Position numbers and translations under genes: made by a program | Assembly: GCA_045661205.1 (NCBI GenBank) | Contig: JAZRFE010000025.1 | Location: 1 to 64,000 of the forward strand | Source: HGM04593 sp045661205 | GTDB lineage: Bacteria > Bacteroidota > Bacteroidia > Bacteroidales > Bacteroidaceae | Direction: 5' to 3' | Length of the DNA stretch: 64,000 nt | The notes under the pieces: generated by a model | What the model saw: the letters and a program-made list of their open reading frames with translations, nothing else | Database searches by the model: none | What the model was told of the DNA's origin: nothing | Shown here: piece by piece, positions 35,148 to 44,542 of the stretch | How the letters are laid out: the number at the start of each line of letters is the position of its first letter | How positions within the stretch are numbered: the first letter of the stretch is position 1

Positions 35148-36820
35148 TTAAAAGAATAACCACATACCTATTATATACATTCGCATTGCTTCTGTCGGCA
35201 ACAGCAAACAACGACTCGATATTCATTCAGTTGAAGAGCGGAATAGTCCTCGCATACGAATATAGCGAGAACGACACCGTATCGGTAGACGAGACATATA
35301 TCAGTGTACACGATACTACATTCTTTTCGAGCACCGTAAGAAGAATAACCTTCGACCGTAACAACATCAGACAGGACAGCACTGCGTTGCTTGCATCGCT
35401 GAAACTGCGTGGCAGTGATGCCGCAAACGAGGCATTGCTCGGAAAGACATTCACAGCAAACATAAACGACCTCACCAACAAAGACACCTTGCTGTTCAAC
35501 ATCCCCTACCTCACCAACTTCAAACTCACACCCTTCTTTGTTGCCTCCTCACAAAAGGCCAAAGTATATGTGAACAACGAAGAGATAATATCGACAGAGA
35601 GTGTCCTAGACTTCAGCAAGCCCGTTACCATACGACTCGAACAACCGGGGTTCAAGGACAAAGAGTACACCATAATGATAAAAAACTCGGGCTTGCCCAT
35701 CGTGCGCATCGAGACACCCAATAGAAAACGTGTAAATTCAAAAAGTACCTGGGTAGAGAATTCGTCAATGGTGATCTATCAACCCGACGGAACAATAAGC
35801 TACGACTCGGGAACGGAGAATATGAACATCCGTGGCCGAGGCAACAGCACATGGAGCTACTCCAAAAAGCCCTACAACATAAAGCTGAACTCGAAAAAAT
35901 CCATATTGGGAATGCCCAAGCACAAGCGTTGGTGTCTGCTCGCGAACTACATCGACCGAACACTGATGAGAAATGCCGTAGCCTTTGAACTTGCCAAAAT
36001 GACCTCAATGGACTGGACACCCAACGGAAAATTTGTAGAGTTAATACTTAATGGCGAGTCTTTGGGCAACTACTACCTGTGCGAAGCCATAAGAATAGAC
36101 AAGAACAGAGTAAACATAAACGAAATGTCGATAGACGACGTAGAGGGCGAGGCCATAACAGGCGGTTACCTGCTCGAACTTGACAGCTACTACGATGCAA
36201 CGTGGAAGTTCAAGACCTCGTACTTCAGAATGCCTGTAAATTTGAAACAACCCGACGACGACGAGTTCAACAACCAGCAGCTCGCTTACATCAAAAGTTT
36301 CTTCGACGCAGGCGAAAGAGAGCTGAGCCAAGGCTCAATAAGTGGCTTTGCCGAGTATTTCGACATGAACAACCTTATCGACTGGTATCTGCTGAACGAA
36401 GCCATACACAACCCCGAGCTTTCTCACCCCAAGAGCAGCTACATACACAAGGACAAAGGTGGCAAGCTGCGCATGGGCCCGGCGTGGGACCACGACTGGG
36501 ACACATTCACCCCATCGAGCGGTCTCATAAACAACAACAGCATGTGGTTCTCGGTACTGTTCCTACACGCTGAGTTCCGAGAGATGTTGAAAGCAAGATG
36601 GAATATTCTTAAAGGGCCTTGGTCATCGATAACAACATTCATCGACGAGACTCGTGAAGAGATAAGAGCATCGTGGGAATACAACGTAACACTGTGGCCC
36701 AACATCAGCAACGGAGTGAACGGCGACACCAACCTGCCCTACGACGATGCTGTAAAACGCTTGAAGAACTCGTTCATCAACCGCTTGAACTCCCTCGACG
36801 CGATAATAAATGCGTTGTAA
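35144..36820 (+). CDS. CotH-family protein kinase, secreted
   Basis: 558 residues. Signal peptide (MIKRITTYLLYTFALLLSATA), a beta module like that of the upstream protein (QLKSGIVLAYEYSENDTVSV), an Ig-like region (about 85-185), then a CotH kinase domain (about 190-500). Seen motifs: IRGRGNSTW, KKPYNIKLNSKKSILGM, and the metal site WDHD at 448-451 (GPAWDHDWDTF). CotH proteins are atypical kinases that phosphorylate secreted proteins in Bacillus. No sorting tail is present here, whereas the coupled upstream protein has one. The substrate is unknown. Confidence 0.9.
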   Translation: MIKRITTYLLYTFALLLSATANNDSIFIQLKSGIVLAYEYSENDTVSVDETYISVHDTTFFSSTVRRITFDRNNIRQDSTALLASLKLRGSDAANEALLGKTFTANINDLTNKDTLLFNIPYLTNFKLTPFFVASSQKAKVYVNNEEIISTESVLDFSKPVTIRLEQPGFKDKEYTIMIKNSGLPIVRIETPNRKRVNSKSTWVENSSMVIYQPDGTISYDSGTENMNIRGRGNSTWSYSKKPYNIKLNSKKSILGMPKHKRWCLLANYIDRTLMRNAVAFELAKMTSMDWTPNGKFVELILNGESLGNYYLCEAIRIDKNRVNINEMSIDDVEGEAITGGYLLELDSYYDATWKFKTSYFRMPVNLKQPDDDEFNNQQLAYIKSFFDAGERELSQGSISGFAEYFDMNNLIDWYLLNEAIHNPELSHPKSSYIHKDKGGKLRMGPAWDHDWDTFTPSSGLINNNSMWFSVLFLHAEFREMLKARWNILKGPWSSITTFIDETREEIRASWEYNVTLWPNISNGVNGDTNLPYDDAVKRLKNSFINRLNSLDAIINAL

Positions 36821-36902
36821 ATTCACATAGTGCATATAACAAACCAAGCACGTAAACTGTTTTTATATTGCCGTAACGTTTCATAAAGCAGTTTCAAAAA
36901 GA

Positions 36903-38162
36903 ATGACAAAGAGAAGAATCAATGGTATTGTATTGCGACTGACGACCCTCAGTTTCCTCGAATTTGCCGTTTGGGGTGCCTACCTCACATCCATGGGCAT
37001 ATACTTTTTTAAAGTGGGGCTGGGCGACAAGATTGGATGGTTTTTCGCAATGCAGGGAATTGCATCGATATTCATGCCTGCCACAATAGGCATTATAGCC
37101 GACAGATGGGTTGCGGCACAAAAAATGTTGTCGCTGTGCCATCTTGTGGCTGCCGCGGCAATGGCTGCCATAGGCTACGCAGGCATGACAAAAGGAGCCG
37201 ACGTAACATTTACCGACCTTTTCGTGCCCTACGCGCTGAGCACTTTGTTCTTTATGCCCACAATAGCACTCTCCAATTCGGTATCTTACAGTGTGCTGGG
37301 CGAGAGAGACAAGGATGTTGTAAAAGTATTTCCACGCATCAGAGTGTTCGGAACAGTGGGCTTCATAGCCTCCATGTGGCTCATAGACCTGCTGGGATAC
37401 AAAGACTCTTACAATCAATTTTTCGTGTCGGCAGTATGGGGAGTAATATTATCGTTGTACTCACTGACAATGCCGGCATGCCCGCCAAGCAGAAACAGAG
37501 AGCAGCGCGGATTTCTCACTCGTTTGGGGCTTGACGCCTTCAGATGCTTTGCCCAAAAGAGACTTGCCATATTCTTTTTATTCTCGATGTTACTGGGCTG
37601 TGCCTTGCAGATATCCAATGGATTCACAAGCGTCTATCTGAGCAGTTTCGCAGACAAGGCAAGCTACGCAGGCACATTTGCTGTGGAGCATCCTATAATC
37701 ATGACCTCGCTGTCACAGATTTCCGAAACACTGTGCATACTGATGATACCGTTCTTTCTGGGTCGTTTCGGCATCAAGAGAGTGATGACAATAGCAATGC
37801 TTGCATGGGTTGCGCGATTCGTGCTGCTGGCAACGGGTAACCCCGGCGATGGAGCATGGATGTTCATCATTTCTATGTTGGTGTATGGCGTAGCCTTCGA
37901 TTTTTTCAACATCGCCGGTTCGCTGTTCGTAAACAAGACAACAAGCAAAGATATACGTTCGAGCGCACAGGGACTTTTCATGCTCATGACTAACGGGTTG
38001 GGAGCATCGATAGGCATGATAGCGGCACAAAAAGTTGTTGACTATTCGCTGGCACATAGAGGATGGCAGACAGCATGGTACATATTTGCCGCATACGCAA
38101 CAACAATAGCAATATTATTCACACTGTTCTTTCACGAAGAGAGAGAGGGCGAAAAACAATAA
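36903..38162 (+). CDS. nupG: Nucleoside:proton symporter, NupG/XapB-type MFS
   Basis: 419 residues with twelve membrane helices. The N-terminus has LSFLEFAVWGAYLTSMGIYF and the centre RIRVFGTVGFIASMW, characteristic of the nucleoside:H+ symporter branch of the major facilitator superfamily. It imports purine or pyrimidine nucleosides for salvage, fitting with hpt elsewhere in the window. It starts a plus-strand operon continuing with the nuclease gene after 8 bp. No promoter box is seen in the 82-bp gap after the CotH gene. Confidence 0.9.
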   Translation: MTKRRINGIVLRLTTLSFLEFAVWGAYLTSMGIYFFKVGLGDKIGWFFAMQGIASIFMPATIGIIADRWVAAQKMLSLCHLVAAAAMAAIGYAGMTKGADVTFTDLFVPYALSTLFFMPTIALSNSVSYSVLGERDKDVVKVFPRIRVFGTVGFIASMWLIDLLGYKDSYNQFFVSAVWGVILSLYSLTMPACPPSRNREQRGFLTRLGLDAFRCFAQKRLAIFFLFSMLLGCALQISNGFTSVYLSSFADKASYAGTFAVEHPIIMTSLSQISETLCILMIPFFLGRFGIKRVMTIAMLAWVARFVLLATGNPGDGAWMFIISMLVYGVAFDFFNIAGSLFVNKTTSKDIRSSAQGLFMLMTNGLGASIGMIAAQKVVDYSLAHRGWQTAWYIFAAYATTIAILFTLFFHEEREGEKQ

Positions 38163-38170
38163 ACAGGAAA

Positions 38171-38770
38171 ATGGTAGAATTATACGTAGCGGAGATATTG
38201 AGTCGCGCAGCCGATGAAAAAGCCTTCATCATGCTGTTGCAGGAGAAGGACGGGATGCGCAAACTTCCTGTCATGATAGGCCCTTTCGAGGCACAGTCGA
38301 TAGTAATCGCCAAACAGGATATAAAGTTTGAGCGTCCATCAACACACGACATATTCAAGCTCTTTTCCGAAGCATGCAACACCCCGCTTCTGCATGCAAA
38401 AATATATAAGATAAAAGAGGGAACATTCTACTCCTACCTGCTCTATGCCAAGGAGGGTGGAAATTTCAAGCTCGACGTACGCACATCGGACGCTGTGGCC
38501 ATTGCCATGCGTTGCGGCGCACCCATCTACATCGACGATGAACTGCTGAACACGCTATGCGTAAAAGAGGAGTGGAAAAACGCAATATCCATCCCCATAA
38601 CCCTCGCAGCAACCGACACACTGCGCGAAGCAATGAAGCAGGCAATAAAAGACGAGAATTACGAGCTTGCAATGAAGCTGAAGCAGGAGATAGACTTGCG
38701 CACCGAGAAAAGAGCCGACGAACCTGAGGCCGCAGCAACCGAAGATACAAGCAACGAAAAAACTGTTTAA
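38171..38770 (+). CDS. Bifunctional nuclease (BFN/DUF151) with UVR motif
   Basis: 199 residues from ATG 38171. The BFN domain (about 1-130) shows LQEKDGMRKLPVMIGPFEAQ and LDVRTSDAVAIAMR; a UVR motif follows (MKQAIKDENYELAMKLKQEI), as in UvrB/UvrC partners. The fusion is standard for Bacteroidota. Plant and mycobacterial relatives act on DNA and RNA, but the activity of this form is not established. The longer frame begins inside the transporter gene and is rejected. Second in the operon. Confidence 0.9.
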   Translation: MVELYVAEILSRAADEKAFIMLLQEKDGMRKLPVMIGPFEAQSIVIAKQDIKFERPSTHDIFKLFSEACNTPLLHAKIYKIKEGTFYSYLLYAKEGGNFKLDVRTSDAVAIAMRCGAPIYIDDELLNTLCVKEEWKNAISIPITLAATDTLREAMKQAIKDENYELAMKLKQEIDLRTEKRADEPEAAATEDTSNEKTV

Positions 38771-38791
38771 AAAGACATAACACCAAACACT

Positions 38792-39493
38792 ATGGCACTT
38801 TTTTACGCTCCCGAAATAGAAAAGACCTGGGAACTTCCCGAGGAAGAGGCCGCACACTGTCTGCGTGTGTTGCGTCTGAGCGAAGGCGACACACTCGAAG
38901 TCACCGACGGCAAAGGTAAATTTTTCGTAGTAAAGATAGTCTCCACCGCCGGCAAACGCTGCAAAGTGGAGCCAATAGAGACCAAAAATATTGAGAAGAG
39001 CTGGAACGGCAAACTGACCATTGCCATTGCACCCACAAAAAACATGGATCGCATGGAGTGGCTCGCCGAAAAAGCAACAGAGATTGGTTGGGACAGAGTG
39101 GTATTCCTCAACTGCCGTTTCTCGGAACGAAAAGTGGTGAAAACCGACAGAATAGAACGCATCGTAGTGTCGGCAATGAAACAGTCGTTGAAGTTCCATA
39201 AGCCCGAGATTGAAGAGATTACCGACTTCAAGAAGTTCATCGCTGCCGAGCATAGTGGCAAAAAGTTCATCGCCCACTGCTACGACGAGCAGAAACATCC
39301 GCTGAGCGAGTGTCTCGCTACCGGCGAAGATGCCACAATACTCATAGGCCCCGAAGGCGACTTCAGCAAAGAGGAGGTGGAGAGCGCAATAAAAGCAGGC
39401 TTCACCCCTGTAACTTTGGGCAATTCGCGTCTGCGCACCGAGACTGCAGGACTTGTGGCATGCCACACATTCATTATGAAAAACGAGCGCTGA
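38792..39493 (+). CDS. rsmE: 16S rRNA (uracil1498-N3)-methyltransferase
   Basis: 233 residues: N-terminal PUA-like domain (EEAAHCLRVLRLSEGDTLEV), then a SPOUT methyltransferase fold with the knotted SAM-binding loop ILIGPEGDFSKEEV and LGNSRLRTETA. It methylates U1498 of 16S rRNA in the assembled 30S subunit. The stop shares a base with the truA start (TGATG), so the two RNA-modifying genes are translationally coupled. Confidence 0.95.
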   Translation: MALFYAPEIEKTWELPEEEAAHCLRVLRLSEGDTLEVTDGKGKFFVVKIVSTAGKRCKVEPIETKNIEKSWNGKLTIAIAPTKNMDRMEWLAEKATEIGWDRVVFLNCRFSERKVVKTDRIERIVVSAMKQSLKFHKPEIEEITDFKKFIAAEHSGKKFIAHCYDEQKHPLSECLATGEDATILIGPEGDFSKEEVESAIKAGFTPVTLGNSRLRTETAGLVACHTFIMKNER

Positions 39494-40242
39494 TGGCAAG
39501 ATATTTTATATATTTATCATACGACGGCAGCAACTATCATGGTTGGCAGATACAGCCCAACGCCGCAACCGTGCAGGAGACCATCGAAAAGTCGCTCAGC
39601 CTGATAATGCGCCACCCGGTGGAGATTACCGGAGCCGGCCGCACCGACACAGGTGTGAACGCCTCGACCATGGTGGCACATGTTGATTTCCCCGAAGAAA
39701 TCGACTGCAAACAGGTTGTCTACCGTCTGAACAAACTGCTGCCACCCGACATTGCCATACACAGCATAAAGGCAGTAACAGAGAGTGCTCACGCAAGATT
39801 CGACGCCCTGTCGCGACGCTACCGATACAACATTTCGACAGCAAAAAACCCCTTCACACGCCGTTACAGCTACCGCGTAACAGGCGAGCTTGACTTCGAG
39901 GCGATGAACCGCGCAGCAGCCACACTGCCCGAGTACACCGACTTCACCAGCTTCAGCAAGCTGCACACCGACACCAAGACCAACAACTGCAAGGTGATGG
40001 TGGCAAGATGGGTGCAGACGGCAGACACCGAATGGTACTTCGAGATTGAGGCCGACCGTTTCCTGCGCAACATGGTGCGCGCCATCGTCGGCACGCTGCT
40101 GATGGTGGGTCGAGGCAAAATAACAGTCGAAGCATTCAGAGAGATTATAACCAAGAAACAACGCTCCGAGGCCGGTGACTCGGCCGAGGCACAAGCCCTC
40201 TTCCTCGAAGAGGTTAAATATCCCGAGAATTTATTCCTATGA
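39493..40242 (+). CDS. truA: tRNA pseudouridine(38-40) synthase
   Basis: 249 residues from ATG 39493. The catalytic aspartate lies in GRTDTGVNAS; LSYDGSNYHGWQIQP opens the family and FLRNMVRAIVGTLLMVGRG is the C-terminal signature. It makes pseudouridine at positions 38-40 of the anticodon arm. A longer frame from 39310 runs inside rsmE and is not used. The stop overlaps the start of the EamA gene. Confidence 0.96.
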   Translation: MARYFIYLSYDGSNYHGWQIQPNAATVQETIEKSLSLIMRHPVEITGAGRTDTGVNASTMVAHVDFPEEIDCKQVVYRLNKLLPPDIAIHSIKAVTESAHARFDALSRRYRYNISTAKNPFTRRYSYRVTGELDFEAMNRAAATLPEYTDFTSFSKLHTDTKTNNCKVMVARWVQTADTEWYFEIEADRFLRNMVRAIVGTLLMVGRGKITVEAFREIITKKQRSEAGDSAEAQALFLEEVKYPENLFL

Positions 40243-41135
40243 TGTGGGTAGCACTAGCATTTATGTCGGCAGCACTGTTGGGCTGCTACGATTTTTTCAA
40301 AAAAGTATCGCTCAAGGAGAACGCAGTGATTCCTGTGCTCTTCCTGAACACACTCTTTTCGGCACTGCTCTTTGCGCCGTTCATACTACTCTCGCACAGC
40401 GGCCACATAAGCACCGAAGCACTCTTTGTACCCACAGCCGACCTACGCACCCACATGCTGCTAGCAATAAAAGCCGTCATAGTGCTAAGCTCGTGGATGT
40501 GTGGATATTTCGCAATGAAACATCTGCCCATAACCATTGTCTCGCCCATACAGGCCACACGACCGGTGATGGTGTTGCTGGGCGCGCTGCTCATATTCGG
40601 CGAACAACTGAACCTGAGCCAATGGATAGGAGTGTCGGTGGCAATACTCTCCTTTTTCCTGCTGAGCAAGAGCGGAAAGAAAGAGGGAATAGATTTCAAG
40701 CACAATAAATGGGTGGCACTCGTGGTTGCCGCAGCTATATTGGGAGCCGTCAGCGCGCTGTATGACAAATATCTGATGCGAAGCCTCGCGCCAATGCTGG
40801 TGCAATCGTGGTTCAACCTGTATCAGTGCCTGATGATGGCAGGGGTAATGTTGTTCCTGTGGTGGCCTGTGAGAAAAAAGAGCACACCCTTCAAATGGCG
40901 TTGGAGCATACTGCTTATATCTATCTTCCTAGGCATTGCCGACTTCTGCTACTTCTCGGCACTGGCTCAAGATGATGCACTCATTGCCGTTGTCTCCATG
41001 ATACGACGCGGCAGCGTTATTGTCTCCTTTGCCTTCGGAGCAATCATTTTAAGAGAAAAGAACCTCAAGAGCAAAGCTTTTGACCTCGTACTTATATTAA
41101 TCGGATTATTCTTCCTATATTTAGGCTCGAAATGA
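40239..41135 (+). CDS. EamA/DMT-family transporter
   Basis: 298 residues with about ten membrane helices in two EamA halves; the second begins near residue 150 (WVALVVAAAILGAVSALYDK). FMSAALLGCYDFFKKVSLKE and SWMCGYFAMKHLPITIVSPI are typical of drug/metabolite transporters. The substrate cannot be inferred. The start overlaps truA (ATGATG) and the stop overlaps the next gene. Confidence 0.9.
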   Translation: MMWVALAFMSAALLGCYDFFKKVSLKENAVIPVLFLNTLFSALLFAPFILLSHSGHISTEALFVPTADLRTHMLLAIKAVIVLSSWMCGYFAMKHLPITIVSPIQATRPVMVLLGALLIFGEQLNLSQWIGVSVAILSFFLLSKSGKKEGIDFKHNKWVALVVAAAILGAVSALYDKYLMRSLAPMLVQSWFNLYQCLMMAGVMLFLWWPVRKKSTPFKWRWSILLISIFLGIADFCYFSALAQDDALIAVVSMIRRGSVIVSFAFGAIILREKNLKSKAFDLVLILIGLFFLYLGSK

Positions 41136-41752
41136 GAAAGTTAGTTTACATATTTACACTTCTTGCGTTTGCCTGCGTAGCAAATGCACGTGAAATGCGC
41201 GACATATTCCTGGAAATGCCCGACAGCATCATCCCCCTGCTGACACAGAACAACCGCGCCGACTGCGTGGATTTTCTCGACGCAAAGATGAAAGCCCGCG
41301 TAACGAACAGACTCGACGGACAATCGGAACTGCTGGAACTTACCCCTGATTATCTGAAGATGAAGCTCACTGCACACACTTTCTTGCAGATGAAACTGTT
41401 GCCATGCTCGTCGGGCGATACCATAATATGTATGATAAACACCGTCTGCGCCGAGGCAAACGACAGTCGCATACGTTTCTACACTAAGGAGTGGAAAGAG
41501 GTGACACCCACCAAAAAGTTGTTCAAGAAACCACAGACAAGAGAGTTTTTCACAGCCGGCGACTCGCTCGAAAAGATATTGCTCATAGCCGATATTTACC
41601 TTGTAGAACTGACACTCTCGCCATCGACAAACACATTGCAGGCAAACTACACAATGCCCTCGTACATGACACGCAGCGACTCGCTCTTTGTAACCAAGAG
41701 CATGCACCCCATAAACTTCCGCTGGACAGGAAAGGCCTTTGAACAAGAGTAG
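41132..41752 (+). CDS. DUF3256 family secreted protein
   Basis: 206 residues. Signal peptide of 19-20 residues (MRKLVYIFTLLAFACVANA), then a compact domain with MRDIFLEMPDSIIPLLTQNN and RADCVDFLDAKMKA, which I recognise as the Bacteroidota-only DUF3256 family. No catalytic motif is visible and the function is unknown. Last gene of the operon; its start overlaps the EamA stop as ATGA. Two weak inverted repeats follow (41773-41801) but without a T-run. Confidence 0.8.
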   Translation: MRKLVYIFTLLAFACVANAREMRDIFLEMPDSIIPLLTQNNRADCVDFLDAKMKARVTNRLDGQSELLELTPDYLKMKLTAHTFLQMKLLPCSSGDTIICMINTVCAEANDSRIRFYTKEWKEVTPTKKLFKKPQTREFFTAGDSLEKILLIADIYLVELTLSPSTNTLQANYTMPSYMTRSDSLFVTKSMHPINFRWTGKAFEQE

Positions 41753-41822
41753 CACAATCGTTTTTTGGGGTATCTCGTGCGAGAGAGCATCATAAGCTCT
41801 CAAAGCACAAAATATATACAAG

Positions 41823-41849
41823 AAAAAAGCATCGCTTTTGCGATGCTTT
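41823..41849 (-). terminator. Terminator after tRNA-Gln
   Basis: On minus: AAAGCATCGC-AAAA-GCGATGCTTT followed by TTT; seven bases beyond the tRNA 3' end. Confidence 0.85.
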
Positions 41850-41855
41850 CTCTTG

Positions 41856-41926
41856 TTGACCGACAAGGACTCGAACCTTGAATGACAGGACCAGAATCTG
41901 TAGTGTTACCATTACACCATCGGTCA
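41856..41926 (-). tRNA. tRNA-Gln (anticodon CUG)
   Basis: Folds fully on minus: acceptor TGACCGA/TCGGTCA, D stem GTGT/ACAC, T stem CAAGG/CCTTG with loop TTCGAGT. The anticodon loop TTCTGGT gives CTG (Gln). The last pair of the anticodon stem is A31-C39, a mismatch. CCA is not encoded. A -7 box lies at 41943-41950 and a terminator follows. Confidence 0.92.
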
Positions 41927-41942
41927 ATTCCCGTTTGCGATG

Positions 41943-41950
41943 CAAAGGTA
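41943..41950 (-). promoter_or_regulatory. -7 box for tRNA-Gln
   Basis: TACCTTTG on minus, 17 bases before the mature tRNA 5' end. Confidence 0.55.
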
Positions 41951-42045
41951 GTACTTTTTTTGCAAAAAAAAATGTTTTTGCCATTTTTTTTCGTAAAAAA
42001 GCTAAAAAAAAATTGCAACGGGGCATTTTGATACACAAAAGAGAC

Positions 42046-42053
42046 TATCTTTG
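42046..42053 (+). promoter_or_regulatory. -7 box for rsfS-ftsH-cdsA operon
   Basis: TATCTTTG on plus, with TTTG at 42027-42030 (spacer only 15 bp). Leader of about 108 nt. Confidence 0.5.
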
Positions 42054-42167
42054 CAAAGAAAATAGCGAAAAACAGTGCCAAGAACCACTAAAAGTAGAAA
42101 TTCGGTACTCACGCATATTTCAAAAAAAACAAAGAATAAAAAGAAATCATATCTAAAAGAATCATTC

Positions 42168-42536
42168 ATGTCGGAGACAATAGACACAAAAGTTCTCTTA
42201 AAAGAGATTACAGAGGCCATTCAGGAGAAAAAAGGTAAAGGAATAGTCATAGCCGATTTGACAAAATTGGGAAACACTATATGCGATTATTTCGTTATAT
42301 GCAACGGTAACTCACCCACACAGGTGAGTGCTATCACCGACTCGGTGGAGTACATGGTGAAGAAAGCGACAGGCTACCGCCCTATCTCTATCGACGGACT
42401 GCGCAATGCACAATGGGTGGCGATAGACTACGGCGAAGTGCTTGTACACATTTTCATGCCCGAGACACGTGAGTTCTACGACATTGACCATTTGTGGGCA
42501 GATGCAAAACTTGAAACAATCCCCGACCTTGATTAA
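42168..42536 (+). CDS. rsfS: Ribosome silencing factor RsfS
   Basis: 122 residues from ATG 42168. RsfS binds uL14 on the large subunit and blocks subunit joining in starvation. Seen: KKGKGIVIADLTKLGNTICDYFVICNGNS and the conserved end YGEVLVHIFMPETREFYDIDHLWAD (shortened here; domain spans residues 5-112). The upstream extension in the same frame is lysine-rich leader and not used. It is 5 bp before ftsH, a conserved Bacteroidota order. Confidence 0.94.
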   Translation: MSETIDTKVLLKEITEAIQEKKGKGIVIADLTKLGNTICDYFVICNGNSPTQVSAITDSVEYMVKKATGYRPISIDGLRNAQWVAIDYGEVLVHIFMPETREFYDIDHLWADAKLETIPDLD

Positions 42537-42541
42537 TAACC

Positions 42542-44542
42542 ATGCCTAAAGAGATAAAACAACCTAAAAAAGCGCCTCAGTTCAACTTCACATGGCTATA
42601 CATTATAGCCGGTGCAGTGTTGCTGTTTATATATATGAACGGCGAGAGTGGTGGTTCCATGATAAAAGATGCCGACTACACCGAGCTGAAAGGCTATATT
42701 GAAAAAGGATATGTAAGCGAGATTACCGTTTACGACAACGACGAGGTGGAGGCATACATCTACCCCGACTCGGCTAAATATATCTTCCCCGAGCGCAAAG
42801 CACGCATCGGCGAACGCGCTGCTGTGATGTCACAGATAGGCTCGAAAGAGAAGTTCGAGGAGTTCATCGACACACAAGAGGCCAATGGAAAATATTCAGG
42901 TACGGTAAAATATGACACCAAGCCCGACTATTGGGGCAACATGTTCTGGAACATATTCCCCTTGATAGCCTTTGTAGGAATATGGATATTCCTGATGCGT
43001 CGCATGAGCGGTGGCGGAGGCGCGCAGGGCGGAGTGTTCAATGTGGGCAAGTCCAAGGCCAAACTTTTCGAGAAAGACGACAAAAACCGCGTAACATTCA
43101 AGGATGTTGCCGGCCAGGAGGGTGCAAAACAGGAGGTACAGGAGATTGTGGACTTTCTGCGCAACCCCCAACGATATACCGACCTGGGAGGTAAAATACC
43201 CAAAGGAGCTCTGCTCGTGGGTCCTCCGGGAACAGGTAAGACCCTGCTCGCCAAGGCTGTTGCCGGCGAAGCAGAAGTGCCTTTCTTCTCGCTTTCGGGC
43301 TCGGACTTTGTGGAGATGTTCGTAGGTGTGGGTGCATCGCGCGTGCGCGACCTTTTCCGTCAGGCAAAGGAGAAAGCCCCCTGTATCATTTTCATAGACG
43401 AGATTGACGCTGTGGGTCGTGCCCGTGGCAAAAACCCCTCGATGGGTGGCAACGACGAGCGCGAGAACACTCTAAACCAGTTGCTCACCGAAATGGACGG
43501 ATTCGGCACAAACAGCGGTATCATCATTATGGCCGCAACCAACCGAGTGGATATTCTCGACAAGGCACTGCTGCGTGCAGGCCGTTTCGACAGACAGATA
43601 TATGTAGACTTGCCCGACTTGAACGAGCGTAAAGAGGTGTTCGGAGTGCATCTGCGCCCGCTGAAACTCGATGAGTCGGTAGATGTAGACCTGCTTGCAC
43701 GCCAGACTCCCGGATTCTCGGGTGCCGACATTGCCAATGTGTGCAACGAGGCGGCACTCATCGCTGCACGTCACGAAAAAAAGGCTGTTGACAAGCAGGA
43801 CTTCCTCGACGCGGTAGACCGTATCATCGGCGGACTGGAGAAAAAGACCAAGGTGATGACCGACAAGGAGAAGAGAACAATTGCATTGCACGAGGCTGGA
43901 CACGCTACCCTATCGTGGTTCCTCGAGCATGCCAACCCCTTGATAAAAGTTACCATCGTGCCTCGCGGCAGAGCGTTGGGTGCAGCATGGTATCTGCCCG
44001 AAGAGCGACAAATTACCACCAAAGAGCAGATGCTCGACGAGATGTGCGCCATTCTCGGTGGTCGCGCTGCCGAAGAGCTTTTCATCGGCAGAATATCTAC
44101 GGGAGCGATGAACGACCTTGAGCGCGTAACCAAGCAGGCATACGGAATGATTGCTTATGCCGGCATGAGCGACAAACTTGCCAACCTATGCTACTACAAT
44201 AACGCAGAGGCGAGTTTCCAGAGACCTTACAGCGAAAAGACAGCCGAGCTTATCGACAACGAGGTGAAAGAGATGATCAGAGAGCAGTACGAACGTGCCA
44301 AACGCATGCTCACCGAGCACAGCGAGGGACATCATCGCCTTGCCGACCTGCTGCTTGAGCGCGAAGTAATCTTTGCCGAGGATGTCGAGAAAATTTTCGG
44401 CAAACGTCTCTGGACATCGCGTAGCGAAGAGATATTCGAAAAGAATGAATCGAACGAAACAAACACAAATATTAACGAACACGAAACCCCGCAGGAGAAT
44501 GCAACCGACAGCGAGGCGAGTGAAAAGACTACAAATCTATGA
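42542..44542 (+). CDS. ftsH: ATP-dependent zinc metalloprotease FtsH
   Basis: 666 residues. Two membrane helices (about 17-33 and 140-155) flank a periplasmic domain; AAA+ Walker A GPPGTGKT at 227-234, Walker B IIFIDEIDA, second region of homology ATNRVDILDKALLRAGRFDR, and zinc site HEAGH at 450-454. The hexamer extracts and degrades membrane proteins and unstable regulators. The C-terminal tail is acidic and threonine-rich. The stop overlaps cdsA as ATGA. Confidence 0.97.
   Translation: MPKEIKQPKKAPQFNFTWLYIIAGAVLLFIYMNGESGGSMIKDADYTELKGYIEKGYVSEITVYDNDEVEAYIYPDSAKYIFPERKARIGERAAVMSQIGSKEKFEEFIDTQEANGKYSGTVKYDTKPDYWGNMFWNIFPLIAFVGIWIFLMRRMSGGGGAQGGVFNVGKSKAKLFEKDDKNRVTFKDVAGQEGAKQEVQEIVDFLRNPQRYTDLGGKIPKGALLVGPPGTGKTLLAKAVAGEAEVPFFSLSGSDFVEMFVGVGASRVRDLFRQAKEKAPCIIFIDEIDAVGRARGKNPSMGGNDERENTLNQLLTEMDGFGTNSGIIIMAATNRVDILDKALLRAGRFDRQIYVDLPDLNERKEVFGVHLRPLKLDESVDVDLLARQTPGFSGADIANVCNEAALIAARHEKKAVDKQDFLDAVDRIIGGLEKKTKVMTDKEKRTIALHEAGHATLSWFLEHANPLIKVTIVPRGRALGAAWYLPEERQITTKEQMLDEMCAILGGRAAEELFIGRISTGAMNDLERVTKQAYGMIAYAGMSDKLANLCYYNNAEASFQRPYSEKTAELIDNEVKEMIREQYERAKRMLTEHSEGHHRLADLLLEREVIFAEDVEKIFGKRLWTSRSEEIFEKNESNETNTNINEHETPQENATDSEASEKTTNL

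Noticed and set aside
41773..41801. Terminator after the DUF3256 gene
   Set aside because: TCTCG/CGAGA and GAGAGC/GCTCTC stems are short and no T-run follows on plus.
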